A DNA stretch of 64,000 bases from Opitutales bacterium (GTDB lineage Bacteria; Verrucomicrobiota; Verrucomicrobiia; Opitutales; Opitutaceae), in the NCBI GenBank assembly GCA_018700525.1, contig JABITN010000057.1:1-64000 (forward strand). Reading direction: 5' to 3'. This document shows positions 47,901-56,774 of the stretch, one piece after another; the stretch's first letter is position 1; every line of letters begins with the position of its first letter. The notes below the pieces were generated by a model. That model was not told the DNA's origin, did no database searches, and saw nothing but the letters and a program-made list of their open reading frames with translations. A program made the translations under genes and the position numbers.

Positions 47901-48161
47901 CCCGTAACCTTCTTGAGCCGTCGAGCTCATTTCCTTGATGCCATCGACGGCTTGGATGGCTTCTTCGATGCGAATCACGACTGACTCTTCGACTTCTTCG
48001 GGCGAAGCTCCCAAGTAGGGAACCCGCACCGTTACCAAGTCCAGCGAGAATTGCGGAAAAAGCTCCCGCTTGACAGACATATAGGAGGCAATTCCGCCAA
48101 TGACGAGGAGGAGCATGACAAGATTGGCTGCGACTCCGTTTCGTGTAAACCAGGCTATCAT
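44991..48161 (-). CDS. RND efflux transporter, HAE1-like
   Basis: Inner-membrane drug/proton antiporter of 1056 residues. Twelve transmembrane segments and two large periplasmic loops are readable. The proton-relay pair lies in GIVVDDAIVVGESV, as in AcrB-type pumps, with no metal-type motif, so hydrophobic compounds are the likely substrate. The final segment GVVVNDSLVLVERINRLR is normal. It is the last gene of a tetR-OMF-MFP-RND operon; the MFP stop is 26 bases upstream. Confidence 0.93.
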   Translation of the reverse strand: MIAWFTRNGVAANLVMLLLVIGGIASYMSVKRELFPQFSLDLVTVRVPYLGASPEEVEESVVIRIEEAIQAVDGIKEMSSTAQEGYGAVTATINKGYDLAKVKDDIKSRVDSIISFPADTERPIVDEPLIQKDVIRVSVYGDASEKEIKKISERVRDEIVELEGISQAEVQGVRDYEISIEVSEFKLLNYDITFEQVVQAVRSNSLDLPGGLIKADGGEISLRTKEQAYVGADFQNIVLLSNPDGGKLYLGDVATIKDGFADQDMITKFNEKPAGIILVREVGSENPLEISKLVYDYVENASKTWLPNGVKLEAWSDSSFYLQGRIDMLLENGFIGFLLVLITLTIFLRPSLAFFVAIGIPVSFLATIAIAPLIGVSINLLSLFAFILVLGIVVDDAIVVGESVFTEFQKGGPGVDSAVRGAKLVSMPVTFAVITTAVAFIPVFFLPGMIGKFMYVIPIVVVPTLLFSLVQSKLVLPYHLSLCHVGDKDGRENLNIFSRWQRRFSDGLERFIQNVYMPILDKALTFRWVTLSAFVAMLIFSFALVIFGAVRFVFFPNVPSDYIFVELNMAKGTPLSETQKAFKRIEDSLTEISEEEIAKGFIDPVKNRASFLGYSVLSGGPTPASFSSGGNIASIILELAKAELIDSNADDISQRWREKVGEIPGARKLNFLSSAAGPVGLPVDIRLTGRNFRDLKAASMEIQEELKQYDGLLDIRDTYAEGKRELKVSLKDNARSLGLTSTDLGRQIRYAFYGAEAQRVQRDKEDVRVMIRYPKEERESLGNLESMRIVAPNGSRIPISEVANLNYGVGYPAISRLDRQRIINVQADADKDVANTDSINVALYGKGSGDPDSILGRVLAKYPGVIPMKGGEAKDMEESIPAIIGGMLLVMVLIYALLAIPFKSYLQPLIVISIIPFGIGGAIYGHLITFQDLSLLSMLGIIAMAGVVVNDSLVLVERINRLRNGGMTVFEAVHVGGSQRFRAIILTSITTFAGLVPILLERSLQAQFLIPMATSLAFGVLFATFITLLLVPCAYLILEDFKSFMGKWWRGFTRQG

Positions 48162-48186
48162 TTCAGTATATCGATTTTAGCGGTTA

Positions 48187-49413
48187 TTAGTCTTTTTCGA
48201 AAGACGTGGGTGAGATCGTTTCAGGCTCGATTTCGATCTGCATTCCCATCACTGCGTATTCCAGCGGCGTCAGACAAACGCGATCGCCGTCATCGAGGCC
48301 GCCCGTAATGATGGCCCATTCCGTATCCGTTTTATAAACCTTTACGGATATAAATTCCAAGCGGTTTTCTTTATCGACGATGTAGACCGTGTTATCTTGG
48401 CGTAGTGCTTGACGAGGAATCTTGATGGCAGTTGAAAGCTGTTTCCCTTCGATTGTCGCCTCGACAAATAGACCGACCTTTAGTGGAGGGCGGTCGCTGC
48501 CATTTTTCTTTTCGTATGGAGCATCGATCTGGGCGACCACATAGGAAAGGCGGGTTCGGGAATCGATCGCTCCTTCGGTTCGGTCGATAACCCCTTCCCA
48601 TGTATAGGTTTCGTCGCCGAAACGGGCGTTGATGGAGACCTTGGGTTTCGACTTCGTTTGGGCGTTGTTGCTGTAGGCTTCCGGAAGATCGAGATATTGA
48701 ATGTCGTTCAATGCGATGGGCAGTCTAATTTCAGCGGTATCGGTAGAATAAATACGAGTGAGCTGGCTTTGTCGGGCGGAGACCATTTGGCCTACGTCGA
48801 CGAATTTCTCACGAATGCGTCCATCGTAGGGCGCTCTGACAGTGGTTCGCTCTAGATCTCTCTGAGCCATTTCCACACCCACTTTGGCGGATTCGAGTCG
48901 AGCCTTGGTCATTTCCAATTGCGGCTTGCGAAGGGCTAGGTTTGAGCCTTTGCCTTTGCCTTTGCCGAGTTCGTTCCAATCTTCGATTGCTTGTTCCGAA
49001 AGCGCTTTCTCCTGCTCGTAGGCGAGTCTGGCTTCAGCGTAGCGACTTTGTGCTGTAGCGAGACTCCCTCGGTAATCGATAGGGTCTATCTCGATGAGGG
49101 GATCGCCTTTCTTGAAGTAGCCTCCTGCGAAAAAGGAATTGGAAATTGATTGAATACGACCCGAGACTTCGGCGATGAGCATCGTTTCCGTGCGCGATTC
49201 GACGGTACCTTGGCTCTTCGCCTCGACGGTTAGTCCAGTGGATTTGGCCACGAAGATCTCCACTTTAGGAAGAATGGCTGTTGGCTCCTTCTTTTCCGGC
49301 GTTTCAAGCGTGAGTATCGCTAAGATTACTAAGGTTATTGCCGTGAAGACGATAACGAATGGCAATATGTATTTTATAAGCCAAATGGTGTTTGATTCCT
49401 TATTTTCGGACAT
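48187..49413 (-). CDS. RND periplasmic adaptor (MFP)
   Basis: Membrane fusion protein of 408 residues that bridges the RND pump and outer-membrane channel. A single N-terminal membrane anchor (about 11-32) precedes a lipoyl/biotinyl-like half-motif, a helical hairpin (about 120-190) with YEQEKALSEQAIEDWNELGK, a second half-motif TVRAPYDGRIREKFVDVG, and beta-barrel/membrane-proximal domains. The layout is normal for the family. It lies between the OMF and RND genes in one operon. Confidence 0.92.
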   Translation of the reverse strand: MSENKESNTIWLIKYILPFVIVFTAITLVILAILTLETPEKKEPTAILPKVEIFVAKSTGLTVEAKSQGTVESRTETMLIAEVSGRIQSISNSFFAGGYFKKGDPLIEIDPIDYRGSLATAQSRYAEARLAYEQEKALSEQAIEDWNELGKGKGKGSNLALRKPQLEMTKARLESAKVGVEMAQRDLERTTVRAPYDGRIREKFVDVGQMVSARQSQLTRIYSTDTAEIRLPIALNDIQYLDLPEAYSNNAQTKSKPKVSINARFGDETYTWEGVIDRTEGAIDSRTRLSYVVAQIDAPYEKKNGSDRPPLKVGLFVEATIEGKQLSTAIKIPRQALRQDNTVYIVDKENRLEFISVKVYKTDTEWAIITGGLDDGDRVCLTPLEYAVMGMQIEIEPETISPTSFEKD

Positions 49414-49467
49414 GCTAAAGCGTGTGTTGAATCTAGATTCTGGTGACAGGTTACTGTTTTTTGAGGA

Positions 49468-50904
49468 CTATTGGAAATCGCCTCCGAGCGCTATATGCAG
49501 ATTGATGCGATTTTGAAGACGTTGGTTTTGGACGGAAATGAGTTGGCTTGCGCTGTCGTCGGCACGGCGTTGAGCGTCAAGCAGCGTGGTAATGTCAATA
49601 ATCCCCCGTTCGTATTGATCCCAAGCGAGATCTTCCGCCTTTTCGTTTTCGAAAGCGGCAATAGCAGTGTCTTGCGAAAGTTGGGCCAAGTCGGACTCAG
49701 CGGAGAGGGCATTCTCGACTTCTTGGAACGCTGTGAGCGCAATATTGCGAAATTGGGCAAGCTGTGCTTCGGCTTGAGCCTTGGCCTGATCACGTTCGCT
49801 TTGAAGGCGACCACCGCTAAAGACGGTAGTCGCAAGATCACCCGCGATCGACCAAATGGAAAAATCGGTGTCTAGCAATTCCGTTAGTTGGTCGCTTGTG
49901 GTTCCCGCACTCCCGGTGAGGTTCATTTGAGGAAGCCAGTTGCGATTGGCAACTTCGCTTTGAGCAAGACTGGCAGCCAGTCTGCGTTCGGCGGCGTAGA
50001 GGTCCGGGCGACGGGCAACGAGAGCGGATGAAAGTCCTGAAGGAATTGCATTGGCGATCTCAGGCAGTGTTTGATCGCTGTTTTGCCTAGCGGAAGGGTA
50101 GCGACCGAGCAATGTTTCGAGAGCCCGTTTGGAATTATTGAGCGCGGTTTTTCGTTGCTGAGTAATCGCTCGACTGCTTGCAGCCTGGGCTCTGGTGAGT
50201 CGTAGGTCTAGACTGGTTACAAGACCACGTTTGTAACGTTTCTCCAAAGAGGAGAGTTTTTGTTCGCGAGAGAGAGACGAGTCTTGGGCGAGTCGCCATT
50301 GATTGTCCGATTCCAAAACATTGAACCATGCTTTGCCTACTTGTCCGGCAATTGATAACTTGAGTGCTTCGACATCTGCCTGGGCGGCTTCCCAATTGGC
50401 CAAACCGGAAGCATGCGTTTTTCGCAGTTTTCCCCACAGGTCGAGTTCCCACCTGGATCCGAGCGACAGGGAGTGTGACTCGCTATCGATTTCTTGAAAA
50501 TTGAGAAAGGAAAGTCGGCTCTGTTGGCGTGAAGAATTCAAACCGAGGGAAGCGGATGGCATTTTGAATGAACCGGAAATACGAGCCGCGGCGTCGGCTG
50601 CACGAGCATTCGCTTTGGCGGCTTCCAGACCAATATTCGATTCGAGGGCTTCGGCGATTAATGCTGTTAGAACATCATCATTAAACCCCTTTGCCCATTG
50701 ATAGGCGGGATCGTCGACGGATGGGGTCTTCACTTCAAACGCTTCGTCCCGACCCGGTAGATCGACGCTTTCGGTTTTTAGCGGCGTGGTGGCACAACCA
50801 GCGATGCCAACCGTTATCAACGTAAGGCCTATTCGAGCGAAGGATTTCCCCTTCAAGCTCGTTAGCCGTTTGGTTGGAATCGTATTGAATCTTGAGAATT
50901 CCAT
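49468..50904 (-). CDS. Outer-membrane efflux lipoprotein, TolC/NodT family
   Basis: Outer-membrane channel component of 478 residues. The signal peptide ends with the lipobox VGIAGC (Cys37), so it is probably lipidated. Two repeated helical blocks follow, and the NLTGSAGTTSDQLTELLDTD region and EVENALSAESDLAQ block are typical of the NodT lipoprotein group. It is the first structural gene after the TetR-type gene, which ends seven bases upstream. Confidence 0.92.
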   Translation of the reverse strand: MEFSRFNTIPTKRLTSLKGKSFARIGLTLITVGIAGCATTPLKTESVDLPGRDEAFEVKTPSVDDPAYQWAKGFNDDVLTALIAEALESNIGLEAAKANARAADAAARISGSFKMPSASLGLNSSRQQSRLSFLNFQEIDSESHSLSLGSRWELDLWGKLRKTHASGLANWEAAQADVEALKLSIAGQVGKAWFNVLESDNQWRLAQDSSLSREQKLSSLEKRYKRGLVTSLDLRLTRAQAASSRAITQQRKTALNNSKRALETLLGRYPSARQNSDQTLPEIANAIPSGLSSALVARRPDLYAAERRLAASLAQSEVANRNWLPQMNLTGSAGTTSDQLTELLDTDFSIWSIAGDLATTVFSGGRLQSERDQAKAQAEAQLAQFRNIALTAFQEVENALSAESDLAQLSQDTAIAAFENEKAEDLAWDQYERGIIDITTLLDAQRRADDSASQLISVQNQRLQNRINLHIALGGDFQ

Positions 50905-50910
50905 TGCGTA

Positions 50911-51561
50911 TCAGTTTATTGGTTTCACTTCGGACACAGCTTTTAGGCCGGCGGAAATAAAAGCGACAAGATGATCGACCAATCCGTCTATGTCGTTCAA
51001 ATCTATTGTGCCTCCAGATACCATTGCGAGACGCGTATGCTGCATCATTTCTCCAATTATACAGCAGGTCAGAAAATGAATTCCGTAGGCGATTTTATCG
51101 AATTGCGGATTTCCGAGGGAATTGGATATCGCACTGATAAACTTCGGCATTATCTCTTTCAACATATCCTGTTGAAGGTCCTTCATGAATGACCGTTCCT
51201 CGACCATACCTTTGCCCATGGCACGCATAAAGTGAAAATCATTGCAACTTTCGCTGATGAGGGCTGCAAGAAGTGGCCTGACGATAATGTCGACGACTTC
51301 CTCCAGGGGAAGCGGCTTGGAATCGTTGTTCGCGAGAGCATCGGCAAGCAACGTCATTCTCACCTGATTTATGGGCTCTATATGATATAGTACCATCTCT
51401 TTGAATAGAGCTTCCTTACTTCCAAAGTGGTAATTGATAGCTGCAATGTTGACACCTGCACGATTGGTTATTTCTCGTATTGATGCTCCGGCGTAACCCA
51501 TTTCAGCGAATTCAATTTCCGCTGCTTCTATGATTTTTATCTGCGTTTCGGTTAGCTTCAT
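50911..51561 (-). CDS. TetR-family regulator of the efflux operon
   Basis: Repressor of 216 residues. The N-terminal helix-turn-helix is in ASIREITNRAGVNIAAINYH, followed by FGSKEALFKEM; the helical effector domain extends to the end. Just upstream of the ATG lie two copies of AAACGATCGTTT, so it likely represses its own operon. The ATG has no clear Shine-Dalgarno sequence. First gene of the tetR-OMF-MFP-RND unit. Confidence 0.9.
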   Translation of the reverse strand: MKLTETQIKIIEAAEIEFAEMGYAGASIREITNRAGVNIAAINYHFGSKEALFKEMVLYHIEPINQVRMTLLADALANNDSKPLPLEEVVDIIVRPLLAALISESCNDFHFMRAMGKGMVEERSFMKDLQQDMLKEIMPKFISAISNSLGNPQFDKIAYGIHFLTCCIIGEMMQHTRLAMVSGGTIDLNDIDGLVDHLVAFISAGLKAVSEVKPIN

Positions 51562-51562
51562 T

Positions 51563-51594
51563 TTAAAACGATCGTTTTAATCAAACGATCGTTT
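51563..51594. promoter_or_regulatory. Double TetR-type operator
   Basis: The 18-bp perfect palindrome TTAAAACGATCGTTTTAA (51563-51580) is followed by AAACGATCGTTT (51583-51594). Centres are 17 bp apart. The first palindrome begins two bases upstream of the tetR start codon, so the repressor could block transcription or the leader itself. Confidence 0.7.
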
Positions 51595-52123
51595 AAAAAA
51601 TGCAAGGATTTTATGGGGTAGAACCCGCATTGGTACACAAGCTCCTAAAGCTGTTAAGCCATGTTCTTCCTCTAGAATATTGTTAAGTTTTATCTAACTC
51701 GATTGTCCTGTTTAAAGTACTGCCAACAAGGTAGTTGTTCTGTCTGCAGTGCAGTTTATTGTCGCATTCCCTCTACACTTTTGAGGGCGAACTATTGTAG
51801 AGGGAATAATCTAAAAAAGCTCCTTTCCGAGTCCGCTTTAGCCATCTTAATTACCGGTTTCCAATATCATGCCATGAGAAGGCGACGATCGCATAGAATC
51901 GGGGCAAGGCCTAACGACGCTTCATGAATCCTGGTCTTGTGCGATTGCTTTGCTAGCATAGACCTTGCTCGTGGATAGTGTTTAATGAAATTAATCGTTT
52001 AATCTAGGGTAAGGGCCTTTGCTGGTGCTCGTTCCGGTAAAGGAATCGCTAACGTTGCTAAAAGCGTATGAGGCTCAAGGGAGTGCGTCGGTCAAAGGGA
52101 ATATAATATGTATCAATTGCTAA
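51595..52123. other. Intergenic stretch beyond the efflux operon
   Basis: About 530 bases without a convincing gene. It holds the efflux promoter at its left end, a perfect 12-bp inverted repeat at 51766-51807 and an otherwise stop-rich sequence up to a fossil gene at 52124. Confidence 0.5.
51766..51807. repeat. Perfect 12-bp inverted repeat
   Basis: ATTCCCTCTACA (51766-51777) and TGTAGAGGGAAT (51796-51807) are exact reverse complements with an 18-base loop. No T-run follows on either strand. It may be a transcript structure or a protein site; nothing in the area explains it. Confidence 0.7.
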
Positions 52124-52264
52124 ATGAAGTGCTTAATCATAGGAGACGCTAGATTTTTCGGCTCACTAGTTGCTGAGGAATTGTTGGCGTATAACTGCCA
52201 GGTTGCGATTCTCGACCAGAATCCGCTTCCCGAGAAATTAAAGCACGATTTACTGGCTTTTTGA
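52124..52264 (+). pseudogene. Truncated NAD-epimerase-like N-terminus
   Basis: A 46-codon frame begins MKCLIIGDARFFGSLVAEE, then LLAYNCQVAILDQNP, and stops. This resembles the first beta-alpha-beta unit of extended SDR epimerases, with the glycine motif decayed (GDARFFGS for GGAGFIGS). The rest of the gene is missing; the pgi gene stops five bases further on the opposite strand. Probably a residue of a deleted gene. Confidence 0.5.
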
Positions 52265-52268
52265 GGGC

Positions 52269-53849
52269 TTAGGCGCTCATTGAGAACGTGGCCGCATGCC
52301 AATGGCCGGTTTCGGTTTTCGAGACCCCGGCGGTTCCATTTGCTGCCATGTGGGTGGCTAGTTTATAGATCATTTCTGCGCTGTCGCTTTGTCCAATTGC
52401 GGCTGCCAGGGTCGGAGCGTCAAAGCTTTGGCCTCGGTTTGCCTTCAGTGTGGATAAGATTGATCGACAAAGTTCGATTGCCACTCCGGCTGCTTTTTTA
52501 CCAGCTTCGACCCCGGGTTGGTGATAGGCATTAATTCCGACCAAGGTGGCGTAGAAACCGACAGCCCGCTCGTAGAGGCCGATGAGTCGGCTTACTGATT
52601 CCGGAGTTATTGCGTCTGTGGTGATTGTGATTGAAGTCCGGCATTTTTCGCTTAGAGCTTCGCGCGTTCCCAAGTAAAAGCCTTGGAGGAAGTCACCCGA
52701 GGTTATGGCGTCCTCGACTTGCATGGATTCGCCGGTTCGATCTTTCAGGATTTCGATAAACGTAACGAAAAAATTGGGGACGCCTTCCCGTAGCTGCTGT
52801 ACGTAGGCATGTTGATCGGTGGATCCTTTGTTACCGTAAACGGTGATGCCTTGATTGACTACGTTACCTTGCAGATCGAACTCCTTTCCCAGGCTCTCCA
52901 TTATCAACTGCTGCAAATAGCGGGAGAACAGCAAGAGGCGGTCTTTGTAAGGAAGGACTACCATGTCCTTGCGCCCCTTGCCGCTGGTGGCATGAAACCA
53001 GGCGAGCGCGAGTAGAGCGGCGGGGTTTTCTTTTAGGCAATGCTTTCGTGTGAGGGCGTCGATTGCTTTGGCTCCATGCAATAGGGCGTCGATGTCGATC
53101 CCTTGAAGCGCGGCTGGTACGAGACCGACGGCGCCTAGCACGGAGGTGCGTCCACCGACCCAGTCCCACATGGGAAATCCGCTCAGCCAATCTTCGGTTT
53201 TGGCAACTTGATCCAGCTTGCTGCCTTCGCCAGTGATAGCGACAGCATGACGGCCGAAGTTTAAGCCATTCGCCTCGTAGGCCTTTTTCGCTTCCAACAT
53301 TCCGTTACGCGTTTCAGCGGTGCCGCCGGATTTCGAAACGACTAGTGAGAGTGTTCGATTGAGATTGTCTCCGATTTCGTCGAGAACGAGATCCATGCCA
53401 TCGGGATCGGTGTTATCGAAGAAATGAATACGTGCTTTGTCGGTGCTAGGTTGTCCGAGAGCGTGAGAGATGAACTGAGGACCTAATGCTGATCCACCGA
53501 TTCCGATGACTAATACGTCAGTGAAGAGACCGCCATCTCCTTGAATACCTCCTTCGTGCACTTGAGTTGCGAACGATTTGATGTTTTCGATGGTCGAGCG
53601 GATTTCGCGGGCGAGGTCTGCGGTAGGAGCTAGATCTGGATCACGCAACCAGTAGTGACCGACCATGCGGTTTTCGTCGGGATTGGCGATCGAGCCTTTT
53701 TCGAGAGCGTCCATTTTCTCGAAAGCATTAGTGAATTTAGGTTCGAATGATTCGATGTCTCCGTCTTTCAAACCAAGTCGGCTTAGATCGAGATCGAGGT
53801 CTACTTCAGGAAAACTGAAGTTGTAGCGAGTGAATTGGTCCCAGGACAT
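52269..53849 (-). CDS. pgi: Glucose-6-phosphate isomerase
   Basis: Interconverts glucose-6-phosphate and fructose-6-phosphate. Length 526. The SIS-type sugar-phosphate block [24 protein letters not shown], and the late [20 protein letters not shown] active-site segment are present, of the type used by PVC and other bacteria with short pgi. Single gene, upstream of ilvD on the same strand in the direction of transcription. Confidence 0.94.
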   Translation of the reverse strand: MSWDQFTRYNFSFPEVDLDLDLSRLGLKDGDIESFEPKFTNAFEKMDALEKGSIANPDENRMVGHYWLRDPDLAPTADLAREIRSTIENIKSFATQVHEGGIQGDGGLFTDVLVIGIGGSALGPQFISHALGQPSTDKARIHFFDNTDPDGMDLVLDEIGDNLNRTLSLVVSKSGGTAETRNGMLEAKKAYEANGLNFGRHAVAITGEGSKLDQVAKTEDWLSGFPMWDWVGGRTSVLGAVGLVPAALQGIDIDALLHGAKAIDALTRKHCLKENPAALLALAWFHATSGKGRKDMVVLPYKDRLLLFSRYLQQLIMESLGKEFDLQGNVVNQGITVYGNKGSTDQHAYVQQLREGVPNFFVTFIEILKDRTGESMQVEDAITSGDFLQGFYLGTREALSEKCRTSITITTDAITPESVSRLIGLYERAVGFYATLVGINAYHQPGVEAGKKAAGVAIELCRSILSTLKANRGQSFDAPTLAAAIGQSDSAEMIYKLATHMAANGTAGVSKTETGHWHAATFSMSA

Positions 53850-53941
53850 TTTTTAAGGCAGAAGAATAGTGAGGCGGCAGGGCGATGAAGCGGCTCAAGT
53901 TTGGCGGCTTCTTCGCTCTGCATTCTCGATCCTTCAATTGG

Positions 53942-55639
53942 TTACAGGTACTTGTCTGTGACGGCTCCTTCGGATGCGGAGGCTACGAGTTTGGCGTATT
54001 TACCGAGGACGCCGCGTTTTTCGCCGGCACCTTTGGGTTGGAAGGCATCCATACGGTTTTTGTAATCGTCTTCGTGAATATTGACCGAAATCGAATTCTT
54101 GATAGCATCGATTTCGATCTCATCTCCCGTCTTAACGATGCCGATCGGTCCACCTTTAGCGGCTTCTGGGGTGATGTGGCCTACGTCGAAACCGTGACTG
54201 CCACCGGAGAAACGGCCGTCAGTGATGAGAGCAACGTCATTGATCAACCCACGTCCAGCAACGGCTGAAGTTGGCGAGAGCATCTCGCGCATTCCTGGTC
54301 CGCCAACAGGCCCTTCGTTGCGAATGACGACGACGTCGCCTTTGACCACATCCCCAGCGAGGATGCCTTCGAGAGCATCTTCTTCCCCTTCGTAGACCTT
54401 GGCAGTTCCTTTAAAGTGGAGCCCTTCCTTGCCGGTGATTTTTCCGATTGCTCCAGTAGGAGCCAAATTACCGCGCAATACGCGTAGGTGACTGGTTTCC
54501 TTAATCGGATCGTCCCAGTCGCGGATGATGTCTTGTCCTTCCGGGTAGGGTTGAACGTCTGATAGATTTTCCGCGATGGTTTTACCGGTGACGGTCATGC
54601 AATCCCCGTGGAGTAATCCGCGATCGAGGAGCATCTTCATCATTGGTTGAATACCGCCGATGCGGATCAGGTGGGACATGTTGTATTTTCCGAATGGTTT
54701 CACATCGCTGAGAAGTGGAACGGTTTCGCCGATGCGAGCGAAGTCATCGATCGTGATGTCGATACTGGCGCTGTGAGCGATGGCCAGCAGGTGGAGAACG
54801 ATGTTCGTCGAGCCTCCGAGGGTGATACACGTGGTGATCGCGTTTTCGAATGATTTCCGCGTGAGGATGTCGCTTGGCTTGATGTTTTTTTGCAGAAGAT
54901 TGCAAACAGCTTTGCCCGCGTTTTCGCAGTCGTCTCGCTTGTCTTGGCTGACCGCAAGTTGAGCGCTGCTTCCGGGCAAGCTCATCCCGAGCACTTCGAT
55001 CGCACTCGCCATGGAATTGGCTGTGTACATACCGCCGCAGGATCCAGGGCCGGGTATCGCGCATTTTTCGATTTCCTTCAGCTCTTCGTCGTCAATGTCG
55101 CCACGAGCATGACGGCCTACCGCTTCGAAAACGCTAACGATATCGACTGGTTTATCTCGGTGAATACCAGGGAGGATACTGCCTCCATATACAAAAACAG
55201 CAGGCCGATCGAGGCGAGCGATCGCCATCATGCAACCAGGCATATTCTTGTCGCAACCGCCGATTGCTACCAGGCCATCCATACCTTCACCGGCGACAAC
55301 CGTTTCGATGCTGTCGGCGATGACCTCGCGGGAAACTAGGCTAAAGCGCATGCCTTGCGTGCCCATGCTGATTCCGTCGGAAATAGTGATCGTGCTGAAG
55401 TTGACGGCTTTACCGCCAGCCAAATTGGCCCCGCGCGTCGCATGAGTCGCAAGCTCGTCGATGTGCATATTGCAAGGCGTGAGGTCGCTGCCAGTAGAGG
55501 CGATCGCGATTTGTGGCTTTTTGAAATCGTCATCGTCGAATCCGACGGCACGTAGCATAGAACGGGCAGCGGCGCGATCGTTGCCGTCGACAACGACTGC
55601 TGAGTGAGGACGTTTACTATCTTGGTTTTCCGAGGTCAC
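53942..55639 (-). CDS. ilvD: Dihydroxy-acid dehydratase
   Basis: Fe-S enzyme of the isoleucine/valine pathway. Cysteine ligands lie in GGCDKNMPGC and PGSCGGMYTANSM, with PCNMHIDELA upstream and FSGGSHGFDVGHITPEA near the C-terminus. The frame is open to 55705 but contains non-homologous residues; I choose the GTG at 55639, giving 565 residues and the start MTSENQDSKRPHS. No clear Shine-Dalgarno sequence precedes it, so the start is tentative. Monocistronic or with pgi. Confidence 0.9.
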   Translation of the reverse strand: MTSENQDSKRPHSAVVVDGNDRAAARSMLRAVGFDDDDFKKPQIAIASTGSDLTPCNMHIDELATHATRGANLAGGKAVNFSTITISDGISMGTQGMRFSLVSREVIADSIETVVAGEGMDGLVAIGGCDKNMPGCMMAIARLDRPAVFVYGGSILPGIHRDKPVDIVSVFEAVGRHARGDIDDEELKEIEKCAIPGPGSCGGMYTANSMASAIEVLGMSLPGSSAQLAVSQDKRDDCENAGKAVCNLLQKNIKPSDILTRKSFENAITTCITLGGSTNIVLHLLAIAHSASIDITIDDFARIGETVPLLSDVKPFGKYNMSHLIRIGGIQPMMKMLLDRGLLHGDCMTVTGKTIAENLSDVQPYPEGQDIIRDWDDPIKETSHLRVLRGNLAPTGAIGKITGKEGLHFKGTAKVYEGEEDALEGILAGDVVKGDVVVIRNEGPVGGPGMREMLSPTSAVAGRGLINDVALITDGRFSGGSHGFDVGHITPEAAKGGPIGIVKTGDEIEIDAIKNSISVNIHEDDYKNRMDAFQPKGAGEKRGVLGKYAKLVASASEGAVTDKYL

Positions 55640-55809
55640 GTATAGTTGTTTGTTGATAACTTTGCGTTGCGTTCTGGCTGAGAGCTTGTACCTCCGTTGC
55701 CACAATCGCGGATGTTTTCCTGAAAAAGAGACCCTTTACATCAGAGGTTTTAGTTGCGATCAAGTTATTCCCTCGCTCGAATCATACAATTTCCGGTTTC
55801 TAATTTTTC

Positions 55810-56769
55810 ATGGCATTCAGTTTAGACAGAGTATTGAAAGCGCTTCTTTTCGGAGCGTCGGGTCCTTTGAGTATTAAGGACATTCAAAAGGTATTCACCA
55901 AGTTTCACGAGCAAAGCGAGACCTTGCCCGAAGAGGAACCTGCGGTAGAGGAGGAAGAGGGCTCCGAATGTGTGGAAGCTCCGTTTCTCGAAGCGGAGGG
56001 AATGCCTACGTCCGACGTGCCTTCTTTGGTTACCGCGAGTCAGATTCGCGAGGCAGTTGATCGAATTTCGGCAGGATTGGAAGAGCACGACGAGGTTTAT
56101 CGCCTGATGGAAAGGCACAATGGTTTCGTGTTAGTGACGGCTCCGAATATAGGGGAATGGATTCGTCTCCTACGCGATGAGCCAAGGCCGATGAAACTAA
56201 GCCAATCAGCATTGGAGACTCTTGCAGTTATAGCCTACCGTCAACCTGTGATTCGATCAGAGGTTGAAAAGATTCGAGGCGTCTCAATTGACAGCGCCTT
56301 GAGCCGATTGTTGGAGCGCGAGTTCGTACAAGTAGTAGGGCGTGCGGATTTGCCAGGAAGGCCGATCCAGTACGGAACGAGCGAGACTTTCTTGGAGTTC
56401 GTCGGAGTGAGATCGATTGAGGAATTGCCTGCGTCGGATGTACTTTCGCCGCGCCAGATAGATGAATGGCTGCATGAAGTTTCCAATCAGCACGATGTGA
56501 CTGAAAAGGAAATGGGTTTGCCCGAAGGCGAACGCGTGGACAGGGAAAAAGAGGTGGCGGTTGAAGAAAGCGTTGGCGAGACGATTCCTGATAGCGAAGT
56601 TGCCGCGGATGGCGAGAGCGAAGTGGAATCTTTGGAGACCGAAGTCGTATCACCCAAAATCGAAGCGGAAAACGCTGGTGAGGAAACGGTTTCCGAAGAG
56701 GGGGTCACTGAAGACGTTCGAGAAGAAGTTGAAGACGAATCCGAGAAGCGTGTAAATCCAGTAAGCTGA
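55810..56769 (+). CDS. scpB: Segregation and condensation protein B with acidic tail
   Basis: Kleisin-associated winged-helix subunit of SMC condensin. The core (about 1-50 and 75-215) has two winged-helix units with LSQSALETLAVIAYRQPVIR and SEVEKIRGVS. An acidic insert lies at about 38-72 and an acidic Glu/Val-rich tail of about 80 residues closes the protein, making 319 residues where 180-220 is common. scpA is not next to it. pheA starts five bases after its stop. Confidence 0.88.
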   Translation: MAFSLDRVLKALLFGASGPLSIKDIQKVFTKFHEQSETLPEEEPAVEEEEGSECVEAPFLEAEGMPTSDVPSLVTASQIREAVDRISAGLEEHDEVYRLMERHNGFVLVTAPNIGEWIRLLRDEPRPMKLSQSALETLAVIAYRQPVIRSEVEKIRGVSIDSALSRLLEREFVQVVGRADLPGRPIQYGTSETFLEFVGVRSIEELPASDVLSPRQIDEWLHEVSNQHDVTEKEMGLPEGERVDREKEVAVEESVGETIPDSEVAADGESEVESLETEVVSPKIEAENAGEETVSEEGVTEDVREEVEDESEKRVNPVS

Positions 56770-56774
56770 ACGTT

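Noticed and set aside
51703-51927. Open frame in the region upstream of the efflux operon
   Set aside because: No motif or ribosome site, and it spans the inverted repeat; probably chance.
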